64,000 nucleotides of DNA. Origin: Henningerozyma blattae CBS 6284 (taxonomy: Eukaryota > Ascomycota > Saccharomycetes > Saccharomycetales > Saccharomycetaceae). Position 1 is the first letter of the stretch, and every line of letters starts with the position of its first letter. Shown here in pieces: positions 1 through 8,109 of the stretch. The notes under the pieces are model-generated. The model worked only from the letters and a program-made list of their open reading frames with translations. It was not told the DNA's origin and did no database searches. The stretch covers positions 1,860,001 through 1,924,000 of the forward strand of contig NC_020185.1 of assembly GCF_000315915.1 (NCBI RefSeq). Direction: 5' to 3'. The translations under genes and the position numbers were made by a program.

Positions 1-688
1 CACTTTGTTTAACTTCAGGTATATTAATTGACAAAATATTGCCACTAGTAGCATCTTTAACTTTCACTTTGTTAGGATCAATCCCTTCATGATAAAATTT
101 AATTAAATCGTTAAATAATTTTTTATTTCTTAAACTTTTAACTTCTTCACACCATGGATCATATTTGATTATTGTTAGTCGAAGTGTTTCTAGACTCGAC
201 TGAAATAGGATGACAGAACCAAATAATAGATAAATATATTTTGAGAAATGTTGATATTTAGTTTTAAACTGTTTATAACTATTTGAAGATTTAAGCTTAA
301 ATTGGCTAATTAATTGAAAGATTTTTGGCTTAGAGCTGGTCATTAATGAGCCATTAGCTGTTGAAAATCGATTTAAGCTTGGTATATCTGCAATATTTCT
401 ACCAGATAACTTCTTGAAACCTAGCGTAGAGGTAGATTGTGAAATAGGTCTTAATCTTAGCATTCGGAATCTTTGCACACATAAAATCCCAATAACTGTT
501 TGTGTACCAACCAAAGCCCAAAGGCCAGTTTTATTGTCAGATGCAGGAACTAAAGGTCCCCACATTTTCAAACCTAAACTTGGCCGTATATAAAATTTCT
601 CAATATCTCTTGAGGAATCATCAGTAGTATCAGTAGGACTCTTTGATGAGTTATCAGTTGATTTATTAGGAGGGGTATAAACAGCCAT
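1..688 (-). CDS. MGR1: Mgr1, i-AAA protease adaptor (5' part only)
   Basis: Partial gene: the ATG is at 688 and the reading frame runs off the left edge, so only about 229 residues are seen. Mgr1 is a mitochondrial inner-membrane adaptor that helps the Yme1 i-AAA protease recognise substrates. The visible part has the N-terminal block KFYIRPSLGLKMWGPLVPA (about residues 33-51), a first membrane segment near residues 58-75, a second near 145-162, then the conserved stretch KYDPWCEEVKSLRNKKLFND and YHEGIDPNKVKVKDA, all as in the S. cerevisiae protein. It lies next to the PDI-like gene exactly as MGR1 lies next to PDI1 in S. cerevisiae, which supports the assignment. Confidence 0.93.
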   Translation of the reverse strand, partial: MAVYTPPNKSTDNSSKSPTDTTDDSSRDIEKFYIRPSLGLKMWGPLVPASDNKTGLWALVGTQTVIGILCVQRFRMLRLRPISQSTSTLGFKKLSGRNIADIPSLNRFSTANGSLMTSSKPKIFQLISQFKLKSSNSYKQFKTKYQHFSKYIYLLFGSVILFQSSLETLRLTIIKYDPWCEEVKSLRNKKLFNDLIKFYHEGIDPNKVKVKDATSGNILSINIPEVKQS

Positions 689-1005
689 TACTAATTATCT
701 TTTAAAAGGTTTTGACGATTTTCCCTTATACTTTTAAAAGTCATTTGTTTTACGTCAGCTTATATTTTCTCTTTTTATATTTCTATAAACGCCGAAATTT
801 CACAATTGGCTAATTCGGAATGATATTATGTATACGTTTAATTTGCACCATTAATACATAAATATACAGATTCTAATTTTACAATAGAAAAATATTATTG
901 AAAGTAATATATTGCGTCTAGATGAAGACATATATACATCTATTATTTATTTGTATATCGAATAATAAACGTAAAAAAGAATTAGAATAGAAATGAAGCG
1001 GGAAT
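689..1005. other. intergenic, MGR1 promoter side
   Basis: AT-rich spacer between the MGR1 start and the 3' end of the PDI-like gene. It contains a CRE-like TTACGTCA at 750-757. I see no further gene. Confidence 0.5.
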
Positions 1006-2853
1006 TTATAATTCATCTTGAATTTCGACAGCTTCAGAAACTGATTCCTCAGCTTGTGTCTGAGCTTGTTCTACTTTTATATCATCACTTTCTTGAAATT
1101 CAGGAACTTCTTGAACCTGTTCTAGAACCTGTTCTTGAACTGGTTCAGATTCTTGGGCAGCTTCGGATACTTGAGCTGGGTCGGATTCTTGGACTAATTC
1201 CTCGAGTTGTTCTACCTCTTTAGCAGATTCATCAACAGGTTCACCAGCGTTAACAACAACTTGTTCTGGATCTTCATTGATAGCTAAGTCGCCTTCAACA
1301 TCAGTTTCCTTAAAAACTTTCTTCTTATATTCAGCAAAGACAGATTTGCCTGGGATATCATTCTTTGAATATTCTTCAGCGAAATCGCAGAAATGTTCTA
1401 CAGATTTACTTGTGTTGAAATAAATAATTTCAGTACCGTTACTGCCCGCTGGATATAAAGCAATTGTTGGAAATTTGTCAACATTTACAGATAGAATATC
1501 ATTGTTAAAAGCATTGATCTTTGCAAAACCGATTTTATCAGAATATGGATATAATAATTCAGCAGCCTTATCGAATAATGGATTGGTCTGTTTAGAACCT
1601 TCATCCCATGGGGAATAGTAATTGACAATGATATCTCTCTCATTATCCCTAACAAAGTCGTCATGAGTAGTACCAACTAATTGGTAAACAAATGTGTTTT
1701 CCTGAGTCTCTGGAACTGGTTCTGTTCCTATAACTGGATCAGCAGTACCATTCATAAATTTTTCAACTAAATCTCTAATGTCATTATGGTCGATTTTTAA
1801 AGGTTCTGTGATATTAGCATATTCTTCAGGTGATATTTGGTCAAAGGAGTATTTTCTATTGTTTGTCATATTGTGAATAGCAAATAATGGAAAGTTAGGT
1901 AATAAATTCAAGTTTTCAACTTGTTTACCGAACTTCAATGCGTCAACACCAACGAAATTCAATTGGTGACGGTATTTCATAGCTAATGGTTTCAATACTG
2001 ATAAGTAATCCATAAATTCTTCACGAACAACATAGAACAAGTAAGCTAATGGAGTGTTACCATTGACGTAATACATGAAATTTTCACCATTTAATTCGCC
2101 AATAACTGGTAAAGTTTGACCATTAACCCAAACCATTAGTAATTCTTTATTGGCTACCAATTTATAGAAAGAATAGGATGGGTAACTTGCAACAGAATAG
2201 CTACCGTCATATTCTGGATCATCTTCCTTAACATAAACCAATAATTCTTTTTCAGCTTCAGTGATATTTTCCTTTGGATATAAGATGAAATCAAAATCTA
2301 GAGTATTGTTTTGAGCAGCTTCATAAAATGTTTCATTCAAACCTTCAATACCACCTATGTTTGCGATGATAGTTTTATCAGAATTGTCAATAAAATTCTG
2401 TAATTCTTCGTCACTGTTAATGATTGTGACAGGAGCTGATAATAATGATTGTAAAGTGGTGATGAAATTATCAGCAGTTCTATGGCCAACAAAATCCAGT
2501 GGTTCTTCAATATTGATGTTTCTAAAGATTTTAATAGTTGGATAAACATCGATTTCCATGTTTTCACAGAATTCAATATTCTCTTCTGATTCACAATTCA
2601 CTTGAGTAAATAATATATCATCAGAATTCAAGGAATTCGCAGCATTGACATATTCATTAATCATGGCGTTAGAATAAAAACACCATGGTGCAAAAAATTC
2701 AACCATTGTAAGCTTAGTACCTTTAACAGTTTCATCAAAATTATTGGCATTTAGTTGAATAACTTTAGAATCTTCGGGAGCAATTGCAGAACCCAGAGCT
2801 GGAGTTATAGAATATAACACACTTGCAAGAAGTGAGAACTTGGAGAATCTCAT
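1006..2853 (-). CDS. EUG1: Protein disulfide isomerase family, EUG1-like with degenerate active sites
   Basis: 615-residue ER luminal PDI-family protein. A signal peptide is visible (residues 1 to about 22), followed by thioredoxin-like a, b, b' and a' domains and an acidic tail ending in QDEL, an HDEL-type ER retention signal. The first active site reads APWCFYS (C58-x-x-S61), so only one cysteine of the usual CGHC is left. The second reads SPWDEGSK (residues 414-421) with no cysteine. It therefore cannot be a normal dithiol oxidase; chaperone or residual isomerase roles are inferred. S. cerevisiae Eug1 has the related CxxS state. The order glucokinase-GRH1-PDI here matches EMI2-GRH1-EUG1 of S. 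cerevisiae chromosome IV. A canonical PDI1 elsewhere in the genome is expected. Confidence 0.88.
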   Translation of the reverse strand: MRFSKFSLLASVLYSITPALGSAIAPEDSKVIQLNANNFDETVKGTKLTMVEFFAPWCFYSNAMINEYVNAANSLNSDDILFTQVNCESEENIEFCENMEIDVYPTIKIFRNINIEEPLDFVGHRTADNFITTLQSLLSAPVTIINSDEELQNFIDNSDKTIIANIGGIEGLNETFYEAAQNNTLDFDFILYPKENITEAEKELLVYVKEDDPEYDGSYSVASYPSYSFYKLVANKELLMVWVNGQTLPVIGELNGENFMYYVNGNTPLAYLFYVVREEFMDYLSVLKPLAMKYRHQLNFVGVDALKFGKQVENLNLLPNFPLFAIHNMTNNRKYSFDQISPEEYANITEPLKIDHNDIRDLVEKFMNGTADPVIGTEPVPETQENTFVYQLVGTTHDDFVRDNERDIIVNYYSPWDEGSKQTNPLFDKAAELLYPYSDKIGFAKINAFNNDILSVNVDKFPTIALYPAGSNGTEIIYFNTSKSVEHFCDFAEEYSKNDIPGKSVFAEYKKKVFKETDVEGDLAINEDPEQVVVNAGEPVDESAKEVEQLEELVQESDPAQVSEAAQESEPVQEQVLEQVQEVPEFQESDDIKVEQAQTQAEESVSEAVEIQDEL

Positions 2854-3185
2854 GGTTATACGGGTTAGTTTCCTGGTATTTTTATTGAAGAATATTTATC
2901 CAATTGCTCTTGTCACAGATTTTATTTCATTTTATGCATGTCTACTATATGCTTTTACTTTTTGAAACCTTGGCGTTGTCTTAGGACAAGAATTCTCGAA
3001 AATTTCAGCAAGTTGTTTCCGCAGTTAAGATGACGCGTCAGTAACATGGTGTCAGAAAATGTTGAATAAACAGTAATACTGAAGTATTAAACTATATGCT
3101 ACAATATTGAGTTAGAAAACATCAATGTCGCGTGACTATACGTGTAATGTATAAATATATATATAATGAAGTATAATATAGATTT
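2854..3185. promoter_or_regulatory. EUG1-like promoter region
   Basis: 332 bp upstream of the PDI-like gene and downstream of GRH1. Two motifs stand out: the perfect 10-bp palindrome TGACGCGTCA at 3031-3040, and TACGTG at 3139-3144, which matches the core of the Hac1 UPRE-2 site. Induction by ER stress is a reasonable inference, not shown. Confidence 0.35.
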
Positions 3186-4340
3186 CTACTTGTGCAAGAT
3201 TGGTGGGGGGGTTGCGTCTTGGTCAACTTTCCTAACAGCACTTTGATCCTTACCTTCGTTGAAGTAGTCCATCATGTTAACTTTCTTTTCTTTCTTTTCA
3301 GCATGTGGTTTATTTTTCTTGGCTAGTGGAGGATGGACAACTGCATTTGGAATGAAAGTTTCTGAAGATTGTGGAGGCACTTGTTGAGGGGAAGTAATAG
3401 TGTTAGGTGAATAGGTAGAAGTTACATTTGGATTTGCAGGTGTTGGTGCCACCACCGTGCCATGTGGAGCAGGAATCCTATGAAGAAAACCATAGCCAAT
3501 ATTGCTGCCTAATCTTCCATCTGGGCCAATATTCACTGTGACTGGTCTGACGTTATCTTCAATTTTATTAAACACGTACAATATTAACGAATGGTTTGCT
3601 CTTGATCTGATGATATCCTGTAGCAATCCATTGCCACCAGTAGCCAGTAATCCATCTTGGCAGCCTATAATATAATCTTCATCAGGGATTAGGCCAGCCA
3701 CGAATGCTGGGCCATTTGGAATATTTAGATTTAAAATATGATAAGTAAAAGTAGAAGCGTTAAGTGGAGACCATTGGACTTTAAAGCTTAATTTTTGGAA
3801 TCCTTGTGAGTTTGAAGCATGTGTAGTAGTATTATTTGAGATATTTTCCAGGCTAATATCTGTTAGTTCATCCTCACTTGAATTTGGTAGTATTGATAAA
3901 TATTCATCACGAAAGGTTCCCCCTTTTGCAGACCAAATATTGAATTTAACAAAACTAGAGACGCTATTGTTCAATATTTCAAATATTTTATCATAATTTG
4001 GATATGGAGTATTATAATTATAAACCAATGGTAAAGGATTATCATTGATACCAACAATATGATCAAAATATGATTGCAATTGTAATTGACTTTCATCCAC
4101 GTACACGATACGCAACCCAGAAATAATGTTATTGTGCTTCTGTGTAAATTCAAATAGTGGTTGGGTCCCGGTCAAAGAGGGATCATCTGGACTATAATTA
4201 GGTGGTAACAATTGAGGTAATATTAAATTTGGAGGGATCGACTGGAAAAATGCATCTAATTGAGAATCCTGGGAAAACGATAAAGTATCCTGGACACTTT
4301 GTTCAATGGATTTTACTAAGGACTTAGCAATACGAAACAT
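3186..4340 (-). CDS. GRH1: Grh1, GRASP65/55 homologue
   Basis: 384-residue peripheral Golgi/ER-exit-site protein of the GRASP family. I start at the ATG at 4340, giving MFRIAKSLVKSIEQSV, an amphipathic N-terminus like that of S. cerevisiae Grh1, where acetylation and the helix promote membrane binding; upstream codons in frame lack an ATG. Two PDZ-like GRASP domains follow. Conserved stretches include KFNIWSAKGGTFRDEYLSI, FKVQWSPL, GLIPDEDYIIGCQDGLLATG and NIGPDGRLGSNIGYGFLHRI. The C-terminal region is low-complexity, rich in Pro, Thr and Lys. In S. cerevisiae it works with Bug1 in early secretory traffic and unconventional secretion. Neighbours match the EMI2-GRH1-EUG1 block. Confidence 0.95.
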   Translation of the reverse strand: MFRIAKSLVKSIEQSVQDTLSFSQDSQLDAFFQSIPPNLILPQLLPPNYSPDDPSLTGTQPLFEFTQKHNNIISGLRIVYVDESQLQLQSYFDHIVGINDNPLPLVYNYNTPYPNYDKIFEILNNSVSSFVKFNIWSAKGGTFRDEYLSILPNSSEDELTDISLENISNNTTTHASNSQGFQKLSFKVQWSPLNASTFTYHILNLNIPNGPAFVAGLIPDEDYIIGCQDGLLATGGNGLLQDIIRSRANHSLILYVFNKIEDNVRPVTVNIGPDGRLGSNIGYGFLHRIPAPHGTVVAPTPANPNVTSTYSPNTITSPQQVPPQSSETFIPNAVVHPPLAKKNKPHAEKKEKKVNMMDYFNEGKDQSAVRKVDQDATPPPILHK

Positions 4341-5780
4341 AATCAGTAGGTTGCTATGTCTTTGAGTTATTTTTTGCAGTTGCAAAAATATTACTTTTTT
4401 CACCTTAGGTATTTACATGCCAAAGAATTATTTTCTATTACAAGAGAAGCAATAAGTACCCGAAAAATAATCCTCACGTGATAGAATAAAAATTAGCTTG
4501 TGTTTATATTCACCAGCAATTGAGTGCTATGAATAAATATATACTCAAAATAATTTCTTGTACTTGTCAAAATTATTTGCTCAACAAGGTTACTTAATTG
4601 TTTCATTACACAGTTTAATGTTGATTAAGTCTCTATCTGGCAACTTTGTCAGCTGATTAATACATCCAATAAAGTCTAATTTCTTCTTGGCTATAAAAGC
4701 TAAATACAACGTTCAAGTGTTGAATAGTATATAGTTGCTAGCAATTTCCTAAATTTTATCTTTAAAATCCATTATAGTATTTGCACCAACTCCATCATTA
4801 AGAATTTGCCATATTCGTATTGCATCTATCACATCTAATCGGAGCTACAAATTCTTGAAAGATATCGTTTAATTTTTTTTCTATCAAGGTACCTACTACC
4901 TCACAGGCTGATATTTTAATTCAGACAGAGGGCATAAAAACCAGTATACCCTGATACAATATAAAAAGCTCTAATTCTTTCAATACTTCAAAATAACAGT
5001 ACCGGATACGTTTTTTCCAATTACCAATCTAGAAATGTTCTCGACATGTATAATATTTATATGGGTATATATATCTATGTAGTTGACGTCACTGTTTACT
5101 TATACTTCCAATAATAGCATTATGAGCCCTTACTGAATGTTTGACTAAATCCTTACTTTATCAGCTAATAACACAATTATCATATTTTCAGGAGGTTCCT
5201 GCGACCATTTAGGGAATACCTCAAAGAACCATGAACCATAATCTGTAATCTTTTTGCGTAGTATTTTTTCATGTCTGTATAACTTCCAACATTCTGAATT
5301 GACCCCGCATTTTTTTTCATTGGGTTTCCGCCTTAAGAAAACGGCGCAGAAACACCTATAATAATACTCCCCACTACAATTCCAAAAAGATTCACTGTTT
5401 TTAAAAGCAAGCTCCACTGTCTCCTGCACTTCAAAAATATCGATAAACTTACCTGTATTAACCTTCAAGTATGGAGCCGCTTATGTCATTTTGTTATATT
5501 CTAAGCTCGTACAACGTCTTCTCTGAATACAACATTCTCAGTACAGTTACCCGCACTTCTCACCACGCGCTGCATTTTTTCGCTCCAGGGGCGGTATATA
5601 TAAGCTATATAAGAAAGTGGACAACAGCAAGTTATACACAAAAGTCTGTAATAAAAAAAAGTATTTAAGCTTATTAGAAAAGTTACTAGATACAATTGAT
5701 AGCAACTAATATTGGAATCTATCAAACAAGCTTATAAATAATTATTAAACAAACACAACGATATACACTACACTGATCTT
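4341..5780. promoter_or_regulatory. divergent GRH1 / glucokinase control region
   Basis: 1.4 kb between divergent genes. A Cbf1-type box TCACGTGA is at 4474-4481, near GRH1. On the glucokinase side there is a Mig1-type site CCCCGCATTTT at 5303-5313, an STRE-like AGGGG at 5587-5591 directly before a TATA element TATATATAAG at 5594-5603, about 180 bp before the ATG. This fits glucose repression and stress induction, as known for EMI2 and GLK1 of S. cerevisiae. A doubtful small reading frame lies inside (5145-5468). Confidence 0.5.
5145..5468 (-). CDS. hypothetical 107-residue reading frame, doubtful
   Basis: An open frame from an ATG at 5468 with a Cys- and aromatic-rich product (SGEYYYRCFCAVFLRRKPNE). 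I recognise no family. It overlaps the Mig1-type site and upstream region of the glucokinase gene, so it may simply be promoter DNA that happens to be open. Kept only because it is the one frame over 100 codons in a long intergenic region. Confidence 0.12.
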   Translation of the reverse strand: MKVNTGKFIDIFEVQETVELAFKNSESFWNCSGEYYYRCFCAVFLRRKPNEKKCGVNSECWKLYRHEKILRKKITDYGSWFFEVFPKWSQEPPENMIIVLLADKVRI

Positions 5781-7301
5781 ATGTCGTTCGAACAACTTCA
5801 TAGAGAGACTGCCGCCAAACTAGACGATGCAGTAGATAAAATCTGTTCTCAATTGGTCGTAGAGAAGGAACAATTGAAGACCATGACTGAAGGGTTTATT
5901 GAAGCAATGGAAAACGGGTTAAACCATCCTAATTCTTCTGAGGTCAATTCATCCACAACACCATCTCCAAATTCTGCAGGTTTATCGATGTTACCATCTT
6001 TTGTTACGGGTTTACCAAATGGTACTGAACGTGGTATTCTATTAGCATGTGAATTGGGTACTATGCATTTCCGTATATGTTCTGTGGAATTGTTAGGAGA
6101 TCACACTTTCCAATTGAGACATGTCAAGTCACATTTACCACAAGAAGTCATTGAAGAGGATACTGCTTCAAGCGATAAATTATTCTCCTTTATGGCAAGA
6201 CGTACCTATGCTTTCATTAAGAGGGCTCATCCAGAAGTATTGGACCCACATGCAGGTGTCTCTATGAAAATGGGGTTCACTTTCACTTATCCTGTTGAAC
6301 AAACTTCTTTAAATGAAGGTATCTTGATCAGATGGACTAAAAATGTTCAAATTAAAGATACTGTAGGTAGAGATGTTGTTCAATTATTCCAAGATCAATT
6401 GGACTCTCAAGGTTTGGAAAGAATCCGTATTGTGGCCTTAACCAATGATACTGTAGGTACATTTTTGTCATTGTGCTATTCTTCTGGATCTTCTATGTCA
6501 AGTTTGGCCACTGGTGAAGTGGTTGAGCCTGTCATTGGTTGTATTATTGGTACTGGTACCAACGGTTGTTATATGGAATCTACAGAAAATATTGGGAAAT
6601 TACAACCGGAATTACGTGAAAGATTAATTAGAGAAGGTAAAACTAAGATGTGTGTCAATACAGAATGGGGGTCCTTTGATAATGAACTAAAATATATCCC
6701 AACTACGAAATATGATACTTTGATTGATCAAAAATTCTCATCAAATCCAGGTTTCCATCTTTTCGAAAAAAGAATTTCTGCCTTATATTTGGGTGAAATA
6801 TTAAGAAACATCCTATTAGACTTATACCAACAAGGTTTGATCTTAACCCAATATAGAACCGAAAGATCTCTACCACATCGTTTAAAGACTCCTTTTGAAT
6901 TAGGTTGTCAAGTTTTAGCTCATATTGAAATTGACGACTCTACCAACTTACGTGAAACAGAATTGACTCTATTGCAATCTTTAAGATTACCAACTACTCC
7001 ACAAGAACGTTATGCCATTCAAAAAATTGTTCGTGCTATTTCAAGACGTAGCGCTTATTTAGCTGCAGTTCCAATTGCTGCTATCTTAATGAAGACTGGT
7101 GCTTTAACGAAAAGATACCACGGTGAAGTGGAAGTTGGTTGTGATGGCTCAATTGCTGAATATTATCCAGGTTATAGATCTATGTTGAGACATGCTTTAG
7201 CTTTGTCACCAATTGGTACAGAAGGTGAAAGAAAAGTTCATTTAAGAATTGCCAAGGATGGTTCAGGTGTCGGTTCTGCCTTATGTGCTCTGGTTGCTTA
7301 A
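5781..7301 (+). CDS. EMI2: Glucokinase-family protein, EMI2/GLK1-like, with altered phosphate loop
   Basis: 506 residues, the full length of Glk1/Emi2. Most of the hexokinase fold is intact: GFTFTYPVEQTSLN sugar-binding region near 165-178, the catalytic Asp in LTNDTVGT (D223), GCIIGTGTNGCYME, and the C-terminal GCDGSIAEYYPGYRSMLRHAL nucleotide region. The N-terminal phosphate-1 loop, normally DLGGTN/HFR, reads ELGTMHFR (residues 91-98), so the Gly-Thr pair that contacts ATP phosphates is lost. Details such as GLILTQYR and LPHRLKTPF look more like Emi2 than Glk1. The gene forms the EMI2-GRH1-EUG1 block. Glucose phosphorylation is the family role; activity here is uncertain and a regulatory role is possible. 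Confidence 0.92.
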   Translation: MSFEQLHRETAAKLDDAVDKICSQLVVEKEQLKTMTEGFIEAMENGLNHPNSSEVNSSTTPSPNSAGLSMLPSFVTGLPNGTERGILLACELGTMHFRICSVELLGDHTFQLRHVKSHLPQEVIEEDTASSDKLFSFMARRTYAFIKRAHPEVLDPHAGVSMKMGFTFTYPVEQTSLNEGILIRWTKNVQIKDTVGRDVVQLFQDQLDSQGLERIRIVALTNDTVGTFLSLCYSSGSSMSSLATGEVVEPVIGCIIGTGTNGCYMESTENIGKLQPELRERLIREGKTKMCVNTEWGSFDNELKYIPTTKYDTLIDQKFSSNPGFHLFEKRISALYLGEILRNILLDLYQQGLILTQYRTERSLPHRLKTPFELGCQVLAHIEIDDSTNLRETELTLLQSLRLPTTPQERYAIQKIVRAISRRSAYLAAVPIAAILMKTGALTKRYHGEVEVGCDGSIAEYYPGYRSMLRHALALSPIGTEGERKVHLRIAKDGSGVGSALCALVA

Positions 7302-8109
7302 TTTTTTATATAGAACATCTCTTTAATGACTCTGCACTTTATAGTTTGTTTCTTTTCTAAATATTTGATTTTACGTACTTTATATTTATGTTGAACACTT
7401 GATTTTTGTTATTTTGATGTTTTACTCTTTAATTGTTTTATTTTCAACTATTTTACTTCTAATCAATTATTTTAATCTATACTAAAGGTTTAAATTTATG
7501 TAATAAATTTAAATATTATTCAAGTTATAATTCCTATTGAAAACCCTTTCTTTAAATATGAAAAAAAGTTCAAAACATTCAACATCAATATTTACATATT
7601 TGTCAAATAAATTATGTTCTGAATTGAAAGTAAAAACCAAGATGGTAATAAAAAACTGTAAATAAACCATTACTTTATACTTTTAGCAAAGAAAACTGTA
7701 AATATTTACATTTTTTTTCATAGCAGCATGTCGTTTTTTCCTACTTGGGTTTTTTATTGCCATGTATATATCCTAATTAGGATATATACATGGCCCATTA
7801 ACACGAAAAATCTACACGAAAATTTGAAAGAAAAAAGACAATTATACAAATAAAAATGTAAACAAATGATATTAAAAAATGTAAATACTCTTAGGTTCTC
7901 ACCACCACATTACTTATTTTCATGCCTATAATTTCAATCAAACAGCTGAGGGGAAAATATATGTCTTTAGTTAGTAATATACAGAATGTTTATTTATATT
8001 TATACAATTAGAAATCAGTTGTCAACATATATAAGTATAAATATTTATGCCTAAGTTGTTATTATTGCTATATTTTATTTTATATTATTTTTTTGGAATG
8101 CTCTTTCAT
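7302..8109. other. convergent intergenic region with recombination-enhancer-like cluster
   Basis: 808 bp between the 3' ends of the glucokinase gene and SPB1, so no gene promoter is needed here. It holds an alpha2-Mcm1 operator (7761-7792) and forkhead-type motifs GTAAATAAA (7658), GTAAATATTTAC (7698-7709), GTAAACAAA (7858) and GTAAATA (7881). I looked on both strands for a short a-factor gene ending in a CaaX box and found none. Confidence 0.55.
7759..7794. promoter_or_regulatory. alpha2-Mcm1-alpha2 operator 1, perfect 36-bp palindrome
   Basis: Two alpha2 half-sites (CATGTA at 7761, TACATG ending at 7792) flank a symmetric Mcm1 box CCTAATTAGG at 7772-7781. The outer GC/GC pairs extend the palindrome to 36 bp without a mismatch. 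Spacing is within one base of the 31-bp a-specific-gene operator of S. cerevisiae. It lies between two gene ends, not in a promoter; a role as a chromosome-arm control element is inferred. Confidence 0.85.

Noticed and set aside
4474..4530. Centromere-like pair TCACGTGA plus TGTTTAT
   Set aside because: The two motifs are under 30 bp apart, there is no 80-bp AT-rich CDEII between them, and the CCGAA core is missing.
7302..8109. Hidden a-factor pheromone gene driven by operator 1
   Set aside because: I read short frames on both strands for a Cys-aliphatic-aliphatic-X ending; none had an ATG and a CaaX stop.
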